From: an uncultured Pseudomonadota bacterium
GTDB lineage: Bacteria > Myxococcota_A > UBA796 > SXON01
Assembly (NCBI GenBank): GCA_903921785.1
Contig: CAIXRH010000229.1
Coordinates: 1 to 33,501, forward strand
Direction of reading: 5' to 3'
Length of the DNA: 33,501 nucleotides
Made by a program: the position numbers and the translations under genes. The notes beneath the pieces were generated by a model. That model was not told the DNA's origin. It saw only the letters and a program-made list of their open reading frames with translations, and made no database searches. This document shows, piece after piece, positions 23,591-32,064 of the stretch; positions within the stretch are counted from its first letter, which is position 1, and every line of letters begins with the position of its first letter.

Positions 23591-24108
23591 ACTGGAAGGT
23601 CCTCCTCGTCGGCCTCTTGCTGGTCGCCCCGCTGGTCTGGGTGCTCAACTCCGGCTTCGGCAACGATCCGAGCTACATCCCCTGCCCGCTGATCGGCAAG
23701 CCCGCACCGCGCTTCGACCTCCCGGTGCTCGACGGCAACGGCGCTACGCTGAAGCTGAGTGACTACCTGGGCAAGCCCGTGGTGGTGAACTTCTGGGCCA
23801 CGTGGTGCCCCACCTGCGGAGACGAGCACCCCGAGCTCATCTCCCTCTCGCGCACCTACGAAGGGCGGGTGCAGTTCGTGGGCATCGCCTACCTCGACAC
23901 GGAGGACAACCTCCGGCGGTGGCTCCGGAGCCACGGCGGCATGGCCTTCCCGGCGCTCATCGATGTGGGGAGCACCGCCGCCGTCGCCTATGGCGTGGGC
24001 AAGCTCCCGGAGACCTACCTGGTCGACAAGACCGGGGTCATCCGCAAGAAGTACTTCGGGGCCATCAACCCCGCCGAGTTCATCCCCGACGTGGAGAGCG
24101 TGCTGTGA
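23587..24108 (+). CDS. ccmG: Thiol-disulfide oxidoreductase CcmG (DsbE-type)
   Basis: The protein has 173 residues. It keeps the CxxCH cysteines of apocytochrome c reduced in the periplasm. An N-terminal membrane anchor (VLLVGLLLVAPLVWVL) is followed by a thioredoxin fold with the active site FWATWCPTCGDEHPEL (Cys74, Cys77) and the cis-Pro in LPETYLVDKTGVI. The acidic residues typical of CcmG after the active site are present. The ATG at 23587 overlaps the ccmF stop, and the TGA overlaps the ccmH GTG. Confidence 0.95.
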   Translation: MNWKVLLVGLLLVAPLVWVLNSGFGNDPSYIPCPLIGKPAPRFDLPVLDGNGATLKLSDYLGKPVVVNFWATWCPTCGDEHPELISLSRTYEGRVQFVGIAYLDTEDNLRRWLRSHGGMAFPALIDVGSTAAVAYGVGKLPETYLVDKTGVIRKKYFGAINPAEFIPDVESVL

Positions 24109-24635
24109 TCCTCGCCGTGACCCTCTGCGGCGCGCTCTTCGCCCCGCCCGCCCACGCCCAGTCTCCCGAAGCCCCCGTCGCGGCCGACGCCAAGGGGCTC
24201 GACCCCTCCCAGATCGTCGGCTCCCCCGAGGGCACCCCGCTCTCCGGGGCGGAGCTCGAAGTGCGCACGGCGCAGGTGTCCGCGAAGCTTCGCTGCCCGA
24301 CCTGCCAGGGCATGAGCGTCGCGGAGAGCCCCGCCGAGGGCGCCCGGGCGATGAAGAAGGAGTGCGGCAAGCTCCTGGCCGCCGGCTATTCCGACACCCA
24401 GGTGCTCGACTTCTTCGAGGCCTCCTACGGGGAGTTCATCCTCCTCGAGCCCCACAAGAAGGGGGCGAACCTGGCGCTGTGGATCGGGCCCGCCGCCGCG
24501 GTGGTGCTCGGCGCCGCGGTGATCGCTGCGCGCCTCCTCGGCAAGAAGGCCGCGCCGCCCTCCCCTCCCCCGCCGCCCTCCACCGGCGGAGCTGACCCCT
24601 ACCTGGACCGCGTGCAGCGGGAGATCGACGCATGA
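24105..24635 (+). CDS. ccmH: Cytochrome c maturation protein CcmH
   Basis: The protein has 176 residues. It works with CcmG to reduce apocytochrome and present it to CcmF. A cleavable signal peptide (MILAVTLCGALFAPPAHA) comes first. The active-site motif is KLRCPTCQGMSVAESPAE with Cys64 and Cys67. KKECGKLLAAGYSDTQVLDFFEASYGEFILLEPHKKG is the conserved three-helix part. One membrane segment (LALWIGPAAAVVLGAAVIAARLL) follows, then a Pro-rich tail. GTG at 24105 overlaps the ccmG stop as GTGA. The stop overlaps ccmI as ATGA. Confidence 0.95.
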   Translation: MILAVTLCGALFAPPAHAQSPEAPVAADAKGLDPSQIVGSPEGTPLSGAELEVRTAQVSAKLRCPTCQGMSVAESPAEGARAMKKECGKLLAAGYSDTQVLDFFEASYGEFILLEPHKKGANLALWIGPAAAVVLGAAVIAARLLGKKAAPPSPPPPPSTGGADPYLDRVQREIDA

Positions 24636-26119
24636 CCATGCTGGACACCATCGTCCGCTCCTTCTCGGCCTGGCCGCTGGCCTACGGGTCGGTGGTGGCC
24701 GGCCTCGCCGGCGGCGTGATCCTCGCGGCCCAGGCGCGCACCAAGGACATGCGCGGCGCGCCCACGTCGAAGGCCGACCTCCTCGCCCGCCGGGAGGCGC
24801 TCTATGCCCAGCTCCGCGAGCTGGACGACACCCGCGACCGGGTGGACGCGAGCCTGTACCAGGCTGAGCGAGCGCGGCTCCTGGCCGGCGCCGCCGAGGT
24901 GCTCCGGCTGCTCGACGCCGAGGGCGTCCCCTCCGTGACCCCCGCCTCCGCGGCGCCGGGCGCGGAGATCGGCGCGACCCCCGCGAGCGCCACCGGGGGC
25001 GAAGCCCCCTCGGGCCCGAAGTCCCGCTCCGGTGGCCGTTTCTCGGACGAACATCCCCGCCTCACCTCGGCGCTCTACGGCATCGCCGCGGCGCTGCTGG
25101 TGCTCGGGTTCAAGGCCGGCCTCGACAACTACACCCACTCCCGTGGCGAAGGCGAGAGCATCACGGGCGGCGGTGGCGGCGGCATGGGCGCTGGGGGTGG
25201 CGGTGGCATGGGCGGTGGCGGCGGGCAGACGGCCTCCGGGGGCGCGGACGAGCAGGGACAACCGCCCGTCTCTGCCGCCGAGCAGGCCAAGCTCGACGCG
25301 ATGAAGGCCAAGGCCGATGCCGCGCCGAATGATCTGGAGCTGCAGAACGCCTACGCCCACGAGTTGATCAACGCCGGACAGGTGATGTCGGCGTGGAAGG
25401 TCGCGGACGCCGTCTCCAAGATCGACAAGGACAACGCGGAGGCCCGCGTGCACCAGGCGGTCACGCTCCTGAGCATCGGCGACGTCGGGATGGCCACGAA
25501 GCTCCTCGACAAGGTCCTCGCCGCCCACCCCGATCAGGCGGAAGCGCTCGGGTACCGCGGCATGGTGTATGCCCAGATCGGCGACCGCCAGGGCGCGATC
25601 GACGCGTGGACCAAGGCCAAGGCCGCCGATCCGGCGCAGGCAGCCACGTTCGACACGCTGATCGCCCAGGTGGACGAGTTCATCGCCCAGGCCACGGGTG
25701 GCGGCGCCAGCGCGGCGCAGGGCGGCGGGAGCATGGGAGGCGGTGGAGCCATGGGCGGCAGCGCGGGCGGTGGCGACGTCGCCACGGGCCCCGCGGAGTT
25801 CACCGGCGAGATCACCCTCGCTTCCGGCGTCACGGCGACGGGTGGCACGCTGTTCATCTACGTGCGCGAAGCCGGCGTCACCGCCGGGCCGCCGCTGCGG
25901 GTGAAGCGCCTGCCGGCGCAGTTCCCTGCGAAGTTCACGATCTCCGCCTCAGACTCGCCCATGGGCGGCTCGCTCCCGGCCGGGCCGGTGCAGATCAGCG
26001 CCCGCCTCGACGCGGACGGCAACGTCGCCACGAAGGACCCCGCCGATCCGGTCGCGATGAGCGCGCCGGTCACGGCCGGGGCGACCGGGATCACGCTGGC
26101 GCTGACGCCGGCGCAGTAG
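24632..26119 (+). CDS. ccmI: Cytochrome c maturation apoprotein chaperone CcmI (TPR)
   Basis: The protein has 495 residues. CcmI binds the C-terminal helix of apocytochrome c and feeds it to CcmFGH. The N-terminus has a membrane segment (PLAYGSVVAGLAGGVILAAQ) and a helical segment (ADLLARREALYAQLRELDDTRDRVDASLYQ), with a second membrane segment at about 146-163. TPR units lie at about 215-350 (NDLELQNAYAHELINAGQVMSAWKVADAVSKI, AEARVHQAVTLLSIGDVGMATKLLDKVL, AEALGYRGMVYAQIGDRQGAIDAWTKA). The C-terminal domain (GGTLFIYVREAGVTAGPPLRVKRL, then GSLPAGPVQISARLDADG) is the CcmI/CycH-type beta domain. Two Gly/Met-rich linkers (about 178-198 and 352-376) are unusual. The start overlaps ccmH as ATGA. 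Confidence 0.9.
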   Translation: MTMLDTIVRSFSAWPLAYGSVVAGLAGGVILAAQARTKDMRGAPTSKADLLARREALYAQLRELDDTRDRVDASLYQAERARLLAGAAEVLRLLDAEGVPSVTPASAAPGAEIGATPASATGGEAPSGPKSRSGGRFSDEHPRLTSALYGIAAALLVLGFKAGLDNYTHSRGEGESITGGGGGGMGAGGGGGMGGGGGQTASGGADEQGQPPVSAAEQAKLDAMKAKADAAPNDLELQNAYAHELINAGQVMSAWKVADAVSKIDKDNAEARVHQAVTLLSIGDVGMATKLLDKVLAAHPDQAEALGYRGMVYAQIGDRQGAIDAWTKAKAADPAQAATFDTLIAQVDEFIAQATGGGASAAQGGGSMGGGGAMGGSAGGGDVATGPAEFTGEITLASGVTATGGTLFIYVREAGVTAGPPLRVKRLPAQFPAKFTISASDSPMGGSLPAGPVQISARLDADGNVATKDPADPVAMSAPVTAGATGITLALTPAQ

Positions 26120-26179
26120 CCCGGCGGGGAAGCGGGCTCTGCGGCGGCAAATCCGCTCGCGGAGCCTGGCTCGCCGACC

Positions 26180-26998
26180 GTGGCTCCTCGACCGCCGAGG
26201 GTGGCCGGACAGCCGGGCGGGGCTCGACCGCCGCCCCTTGACGTCCCCCTGAAACGGTCTGACCCTATCGACCAGTGCCTTCCAGCGTTGGCGGCGCGCG
26301 ACTGGGCGGCCGCCCAAGCGGTCGCCCGCCGACCTGCCGCGGCGGAGAGCACCGCGGGGAAGGTGCTCCTCCGGTACGAATCGCCCGGCGCCTGGCTGAC
26401 CGACCTCCGCGACTCCGGGGTGCTCGTCGGTCTGACACCGACCGCCTCGCCGCTGCCCCTGGACGTTCGTGCGCTCCTCGTGGACGCCGGACAGGCTGCG
26501 TGGTTCGACGTAGAGACGGGCCAGTGGCCCAACGAACACGAGGGGCTGCTCACGAAGCTGGCGGCGCTGGCTCCCGGCGGCCTCGGCGATGTGGCCTTCG
26601 GGGAGGCGGCGCCGCCGGTCGAGGGCATGCGTGCGAAACACCCCTCCCCCGCCGGCAGCTACCAGCTCTTCGCCTGGATGGACGGCCATCGTTTCGCCGT
26701 CCGCGCCGAGGACCTCGGCGACTGGTACGACCTCCCTGCCGTCCTCGGGCTGCTCAATGGCCTCGCTCGCCAACGGAACGTCGACACCTCGTGGGTGACC
26801 CTGGCGACCGGCGGGCAGGATGTGGTGGTGGTGGCCCTGACGGCCCGGGGCCTCGGGGCCGCCCGCACCCAGGGCTGGCTCACCCCGGGCGAGGCGAACG
26901 ACGCGGTGAAGGCCGGGAAGGGCGCCGAAGAGCAGGTCTTCCAGCAGCTCTCGAAGGACGGCGCGGACGTGAAGCGCGACGTGGTCATCCCGAACTAG
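26180..26998 (+). CDS. Hypothetical protein, no family recognised
   Basis: From the GTG at 26180 the protein has 272 residues. The first 35 are Pro/Arg-rich and look unlike the rest, so a later start (TTG at 26288) is possible. A promoter-like TTGACG at 26238 with 17-base spacing to GACCCT would favour it. The body looks like a real soluble protein: LAARDWAAAQAVARRP, VRALLVDAGQAAWFDVETGQWPNEHEGLLTKLA, AGSYQLFAWMDGHRFAVRAEDLGDWYDLPAVLGLLNGLARQ, WVTLATGGQDVVVVALTARGL, then a helical C-terminus. No signal peptide or motif of known chemistry is visible. It follows ccmI by 60 bases and ends four bases before the convergent lipoprotein gene. Confidence 0.65.
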   Translation: MAPRPPRVAGQPGGARPPPLDVPLKRSDPIDQCLPALAARDWAAAQAVARRPAAAESTAGKVLLRYESPGAWLTDLRDSGVLVGLTPTASPLPLDVRALLVDAGQAAWFDVETGQWPNEHEGLLTKLAALAPGGLGDVAFGEAAPPVEGMRAKHPSPAGSYQLFAWMDGHRFAVRAEDLGDWYDLPAVLGLLNGLARQRNVDTSWVTLATGGQDVVVVALTARGLGAARTQGWLTPGEANDAVKAGKGAEEQVFQQLSKDGADVKRDVVIPN

Positions 26999-27002
26999 GG
27001 CG

Positions 27003-28622
27003 TCAGAGCTCCGGCCCCTTCGGCCCCGGACCCGCCGTCGGGTCGATCCCCCCCGGCGCTTCCCCCTGCTCGACATACTGGAACGTCGACGCGATCCGCC
27101 CCCCCTCGACCGGGCCGCCTTCGAGGCCGGGATCGAGCTCCCAGGCGCGCGTCCATGCGGCGGCCGCGTCGTCGGTGCGGCCGAGGGCCTCGAGCGCGCG
27201 GGCGCGGAGGGCGTGGGCTTCGGCGTCGTTCGGGCGGGCGGAGACCGCGGCCTCCGCGGCCACGAGCGCCTCGTCCGGCGCCTTCCCCCACAAGGCCACC
27301 TCCGCCTCCACGCGGGCGCGGAGCGGATCGTCCGCGGCGAGCGCCTCGGGCACCTCTCCTGGAGCCGCGGCGAGCCGCGCGCGGGCGCGGATGCGGGCGG
27401 CGAGCGGGGCCGGCGCGAGCGCGGCGGCGTCGTCCAGGCGCCCGAGCGACACCAACAGCGCCACCTCCAACGCGTCCGTCTGGGGGCCCGGGTCGCGATC
27501 CCGGAGCGCGCCGATGAGCGACTGCGCCTCCACATACTGGGTGGCGCGAACCCGGGCGTCGATGCGCCGCCGTACGGGCTCCGGGTTCTGCGTGTCCACG
27601 GCCTGCCACCGGGCGAGGAGGGGATCGAGGTCCGCCGCGCCGCCCGCGGCCTCGGCGGCGGCGACCCGGAGCTCGGCGACCGCGGGATCCCACGCGAATT
27701 CCACCGGAATCGCCTCGAGGGCGGCGACGGCTTCGTCGGCCCGATCGGCCGCGAGGCGCGCGCGCGCGAGGGGGACCAACCAGCGGGGATCGCCGGGCGT
27801 GGCGCCCGCCAGCGTCTCCCAGGAGAGCAACGCCTCCGCGCGATGGCCGGTGAGCCCCAGCAGCGTGGCCTGGTCGGCCGCCAGAAGCGGCGAGGTGGGG
27901 CGGAGGAGCTGCGCGCGACCGAGCGCGTCCGCCGCTTTCCCGCCATCGACCGTGGTCGCCGCCTCCCACCGCGCCCGGATCCACTGCGCGAGGGGCTGGC
28001 CGGGATCGAGGAAGACGGCCTTGCGAACGGGATCGTTGCGCGGGTCCCCGGGGGTGAGGCTCGGGGGGAGGATTCCGTAGAACTGGGCCGCAGCCCGCCC
28101 GGTGATGAGCTCGCTGTAGTTGTCCTTCGACCCGGGCTTCCGCCACGCGGCGCGCGCTTCGTCGGAGACCTCCACGTCCAGGACGGACGCGGCGCCGTCG
28201 AGCATGTCGCCGACCGCGGCCCACGGGTCCTTCGCGGTGCCGGTCGAGGTGGTGCTGAGGCAGCCGCCGCCCGCCACGCAGAGCTCCAGCTCGAACTCCA
28301 GCGCCTCCGGGGCGCCTCGGGCGGAGAGCCGGGCATCCACCTGCCGATGCGGCGGTGGACGTTCGCCGAGGAAGCTCAACGCTGCGGCGTCCCCCGGGAC
28401 CACCGGCACCACGCCGGGGAGGTCGGAGAGCCCCAACTCGATCGCCGCGGTGACCAGCCCGCGCAGCTCCGCGTCGTGGGAGAACGGACGAGCGACCGAC
28501 ATCGTCGTGAGGCGCACCTCGGTGAGCACGATCGGGCGGGGCGCTTCGTCCGCGGGGACCTCGGCCTCCGGCGAGGCGCCGGAGCCGCAGGCCGGGAGCA
28601 GGAGCAGCGCGAGGAGGCTCAC
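27003..28622 (-). CDS. TPR-containing lipoprotein coupled to the kinase gene
   Basis: The protein has 539 residues. The start is GTG at 28622, overlapping the kinase stop as GTGA and giving MSLLALLLLPAC, a short lipoprotein signal with Cys12. Residues about 30-150 form an alpha/beta domain (LTEVRLTTMSVARPFSHDAELRG, GLSDLPGVVPVVPGD, FELELCVAGGGC) that recalls the TolB-like or CsgG-like domain of TPR signalling proteins (inference). KDNYSELITGRAAAQFYG then leads into many TPR-like helix pairs rich in Ala and Arg, the clearest being PNDAEAHALRARALEALGRTDDAAAAWTRAWELDP near the end. Translational coupling to the kinase suggests joint function, perhaps as its extracytoplasmic partner. Confidence 0.8.
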   Translation of the reverse strand: MSLLALLLLPACGSGASPEAEVPADEAPRPIVLTEVRLTTMSVARPFSHDAELRGLVTAAIELGLSDLPGVVPVVPGDAAALSFLGERPPPHRQVDARLSARGAPEALEFELELCVAGGGCLSTTSTGTAKDPWAAVGDMLDGAASVLDVEVSDEARAAWRKPGSKDNYSELITGRAAAQFYGILPPSLTPGDPRNDPVRKAVFLDPGQPLAQWIRARWEAATTVDGGKAADALGRAQLLRPTSPLLAADQATLLGLTGHRAEALLSWETLAGATPGDPRWLVPLARARLAADRADEAVAALEAIPVEFAWDPAVAELRVAAAEAAGGAADLDPLLARWQAVDTQNPEPVRRRIDARVRATQYVEAQSLIGALRDRDPGPQTDALEVALLVSLGRLDDAAALAPAPLAARIRARARLAAAPGEVPEALAADDPLRARVEAEVALWGKAPDEALVAAEAAVSARPNDAEAHALRARALEALGRTDDAAAAWTRAWELDPGLEGGPVEGGRIASTFQYVEQGEAPGGIDPTAGPGPKGPEL

Positions 28623-31600
28623 CGGGAGAACGTATCCAGCCGGCCCTCGGCCCACGCCAACATCTCCGCTTCCCCGCGGGCGCGGGCCTGCGCCGCGACC
28701 TGGTCGAGGAGCCCGCGCACCTCGCTGTCGCGGACGTCGGGGGGCGGGAGGATGCGCCCGAGCACCGCTCGGCTCTCGGCGACCCGCTCGGCGTCGCCCA
28801 GGGCGAGCCCGCAGACCAGGAGCCCCAGCTCCACACAGACCTCCACCTCGGGCGACGGCCACCGGCGGAGCTCGGCGACCTGCGGCTCGAGCTGCGCTCG
28901 CGCCGCGTCGAACCTGCCCTCTTCGAGGAGGAGCAGGCCAAGGTTCACCTGCGGCACAAACGCCATCCACGAGCTGACCGCCTCCAACAACTCCGCCGCC
29001 GCGCGGTACTGCTCCGCCGCTTCGGACCGCCGCCCCTGGAAGCGGAAGATGTCCCCGCGCAGGTTGTAGACCCGCGCGAGACCGACCCGGTTGCCGACCC
29101 GTCCGAACGAACCCTGCGCCTGATCCGCGTGGTCGGTGGCCGCGGGGAGGTCGCCAGACTTGACGTCGAGGAGGCAGAGGCCGAGGTGCACCTCGCCCGC
29201 CCCCATGGCGTCGTCGAGGACGGCGAAGAGCGGCGCGGCGTCGAGGAAGCTCCGCCGCGCGGCCTCCCAATCGCCGAGGTCGACGAGCACGTCCCCGAGG
29301 TCGGCGCGGGCGCGGGCGACGGTACGCAGGTCGCCCGTGGAGGCGGCGGCGAGGGCGGCGTCGCCCAGGGCGTCCCGGCTGCGCTCCGACTGGCCGCGGC
29401 GCCGCGCGATGCGCCCCTGGAGCCAGAGGGTTCGCGCTTGTACGCCGGACCATCCGTGGACGAGCACATCCTCGGCCACCGCGTTGGCCTGCGCTTCGGC
29501 GCCCGCGAGATCGCCGGCGACCTGGGCCAGGAGCGCCTGCAGCAGGCGCTGCTCCCCGCGTCGGGCGTCCTCGGGCATCACCCCGATCCGGCCGAGCGCG
29601 TCTTCCCGCATCTCCAGGAGATCGGTCGCGGTGTTCACCTCGCGGGCGAGGATGCGGTCCTCGATGGCGATCGCCAGCGGGCCGAGGCTTCCGCCCAGAT
29701 CGCCTGCGGCGAGGAGGTGACGACCGATCCGCTCCGCCACGGCCCGGTCCTGGTGACGGCGGAGCATGCCCGCGCAAGCCCGGTGCCAACGGTCCAGTCG
29801 TCCACCTCGGGCCGCACGCCGCTCCAACGCCTCGCGGAACATGGCGTGCACAAACCGCCAGCCTCCCCCGTCGGTGCGCGAGATCAGGCCCTCCGACTCC
29901 AGCCGCTCGGCGAGGAGCTCGGACGGATCGAGGCCGGCCTCACTGCATGCGACGGTCCATTCGTCGCGATCGGCGGGGTCGCCGAGGACGGCGAGCAGCT
30001 CGATCGACTCCGCGGCCGCCGCCGAGAGCCCGTTTGCGGCGAGGTCCATCCGCTGCGCCCAGACCCGCTCAAGGTCTTCGGGGAGGGTGAGCTGCACCCC
30101 GCGGCGCAGGCGCACGCCGCGCGGACCTGACTCCAAGAGTTTGCGCTGGACACACTCGCCGACCAGTTGCAGGGCGAACAGCGGGTTGCCCTTGGTCCGG
30201 TGGGAGACCGCGTCCGCAAACGCACGATCGAGCCCCAGCTGCCGCTCCAGCAGCTCCCGACAGGCGAGCTCCCCGAGCGGGAGCAGGCGGAGCTCCTCCA
30301 CGCTCGGGAGGGTGCGCAGGTCGGCCAGGAGCCCAGCCTCCAGCGACGTGGGGGCGAGGAGCTCGTCGGTGACCGTGAGCAGGATCAAGACCGGGATCGG
30401 CGCGTTGTCCAGGGCGCGCACCAGGGCCAGCGCCTCGACGCTGCCCTGATGGGCCCCGTCAATCCACAAAACAAGAGGTTTCCCCTCACCCGTCGGCGGA
30501 GGTGCCTGCACCATCGCGGTGAGCACCCGACGCCACAACGCCACCCGCTCCGCGCGCGGTAGCAGCGGCGTGGCGCGCCCGGAAGCGCTGGTGAGCCACA
30601 CCCCGAGCGCGGCCCGATCGGCGGGGTCCAGCGCGGGCGCCGCGACCGCGAGGCTGTCGCCCACGGTGGCGCGGTCCTCGGGAGTGAGGCGGAGGGCGCG
30701 TGTAAATGCAGGACGAAGCCCCCGAACGGACGCCGCCCCGCCGCCGTACCACGCGACCACCGGCCGCGCGACGCCGAGCTCTCCGGCGGACTCCACGAGC
30801 CACCGCACCAGCCGCGTCGTGCCCACCCCGCTCGGCCCGTGGACGATGACCACTCGGGCGCGCCCGGTCTCGTACACGTCGCGGAGCCGCGCCCAGAGGT
30901 AGTCCTGTTCCGGATCACGCCCGACCACCTCCAGCGCGCGGAGGCCGAGGAGCTCCAGTCCGGTGCCCGCAAACATTGCCGGGAGCGAGCGGGGGGCCAG
31001 CGGGCGCGGCGGGAACGGAGGAAGCGCCTCCCCCGGCGGCGGCTGGTTCTCCGGATCGGGGTGGACGTGGCGGGGCTGGCGCGGCGCGATCGGCTGGGTG
31101 GTCTCGCTCGGGGTGGCGCGGCCTGCGGCCGGGCGCGTGGGGGCATCGCTCCCTTCGCTGGGAATCCGGGAGAGGAGCCGGAGCGCGTCCGCCGCGGCGC
31201 GGACTCGACGGGCGGGGTCCTTGACCAGGAGCCGACGGAGCCAGGGCTCGGCGCCGTCGGGGAGGGCGCAGGTGGGGGTGAACGGAGGGAGCGCCGCCTC
31301 CAGCTGCAGGGTGATGACCTCCTCCGGGGTGCCCGCAAACGGCGGGGAGCCGGTGAGGAGCGTCCAGGCGGTGCAGCCGAGGGAGTACAGGTCGGTCCAG
31401 GGGCCGAGCGCGCCCAGCCGCGGGTCGATCTGCTCCGGGGCCATGTACGACGGGCTGCCCCACCCGATCTCTCGGCCGCGCGTGGGATGCGCCGGATCGA
31501 GGTGCTGCGCCACCCCGAAGTCGCCGATCTTCACCCCGGGGCGCACGCCACCGACCAGCAGGTTGGCGGGCTTGATGTCTCCGTGGACGAACCCTCGGGC

Positions 31601-32011
31601 GTGCGCGTGGGCGAGCCCCGCGAGGACGTCGCCGAGTGCGGCGCGCACCGCGGCCCAGGTCATCGCGCCGGCGCGGTCTCGGAGGGTGCCGCCCTCGGCG
31701 AATTCCATGGCGATCCAGGCGGCGCCGGGGCGGAGCTTAGGCCCGATGGCGGAGACGGTCGCGGTGGTGATCTCGCCCGTGCCGAACACGTACACGATGT
31801 TGGGGTGATCCAGCGCGGCCACGGCGCGCAGCTCCGCACGGAGCGCCATGCGCGCCAGCGGGTCCCGGGCGGACTCGGCGTTGAGCACCTTCACCGCCGC
31901 GGGCACGCGGGTGAGCACATGCACGGCCTTCCAGACCTCGCCCACCCCACCGGTCGCCACGTGCTCCAGGAGCTCGAACGGACCCAACACCAGCGCTGAA
32001 GGCTCACCCAT
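28619..32011 (-). CDS. Ser/Thr protein kinase fused to STAND-like NTPase and TPR region
   Basis: The protein has 1130 residues. The kinase domain is at about 10-285: Gly loop ATGGVGEVWKA, Lys41 (AAVKVL), Glu60, catalytic loop VHGDIKPANLL (Asp145, Lys147, Asn150), IGDFG (Asp164) and YMAPEQ. The usual HRD Arg is Gly, a non-RD type. After a Pro-rich linker, residues about 360-700 resemble a STAND/AAA module (VVGRDPEQDYLWARLRD). Its Walker A reads GPSGVGTT, lacking the Lys, and its Walker B reads LVLWIDGAHQGS, lacking the second acid, so ATP hydrolysis there is doubtful. Residues about 720-1110 form TPR-like repeats (VYNLRGDIFRFQGRRSEAAEQYRAAAELL). No membrane segment is seen. The fused kinase-STAND-TPR layout is typical of Myxococcota. 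Confidence 0.9.
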   Translation of the reverse strand: MGEPSALVLGPFELLEHVATGGVGEVWKAVHVLTRVPAAVKVLNAESARDPLARMALRAELRAVAALDHPNIVYVFGTGEITTATVSAIGPKLRPGAAWIAMEFAEGGTLRDRAGAMTWAAVRAALGDVLAGLAHAHARGFVHGDIKPANLLVGGVRPGVKIGDFGVAQHLDPAHPTRGREIGWGSPSYMAPEQIDPRLGALGPWTDLYSLGCTAWTLLTGSPPFAGTPEEVITLQLEAALPPFTPTCALPDGAEPWLRRLLVKDPARRVRAAADALRLLSRIPSEGSDAPTRPAAGRATPSETTQPIAPRQPRHVHPDPENQPPPGEALPPFPPRPLAPRSLPAMFAGTGLELLGLRALEVVGRDPEQDYLWARLRDVYETGRARVVIVHGPSGVGTTRLVRWLVESAGELGVARPVVAWYGGGAASVRGLRPAFTRALRLTPEDRATVGDSLAVAAPALDPADRAALGVWLTSASGRATPLLPRAERVALWRRVLTAMVQAPPPTGEGKPLVLWIDGAHQGSVEALALVRALDNAPIPVLILLTVTDELLAPTSLEAGLLADLRTLPSVEELRLLPLGELACRELLERQLGLDRAFADAVSHRTKGNPLFALQLVGECVQRKLLESGPRGVRLRRGVQLTLPEDLERVWAQRMDLAANGLSAAAAESIELLAVLGDPADRDEWTVACSEAGLDPSELLAERLESEGLISRTDGGGWRFVHAMFREALERRAARGGRLDRWHRACAGMLRRHQDRAVAERIGRHLLAAGDLGGSLGPLAIAIEDRILAREVNTATDLLEMREDALGRIGVMPEDARRGEQRLLQALLAQVAGDLAGAEAQANAVAEDVLVHGWSGVQARTLWLQGRIARRRGQSERSRDALGDAALAAASTGDLRTVARARADLGDVLVDLGDWEAARRSFLDAAPLFAVLDDAMGAGEVHLGLCLLDVKSGDLPAATDHADQAQGSFGRVGNRVGLARVYNLRGDIFRFQGRRSEAAEQYRAAAELLEAVSSWMAFVPQVNLGLLLLEEGRFDAARAQLEPQVAELRRWPSPEVEVCVELGLLVCGLALGDAERVAESRAVLGRILPPPDVRDSEVRGLLDQVAAQARARGEAEMLAWAEGRLDTFSR

Positions 32012-32064
32012 GCCCCGCCAGTGTCACCCGATCCGGCGTGGCGCGCCCGGGATAAGGCACACGA

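Noticed and set aside
26275-28080. 601-codon plus-strand open frame
   Set aside because: Crosses two convergent real genes in the wrong frame and reads as Ala/Ser/Arg repeats.
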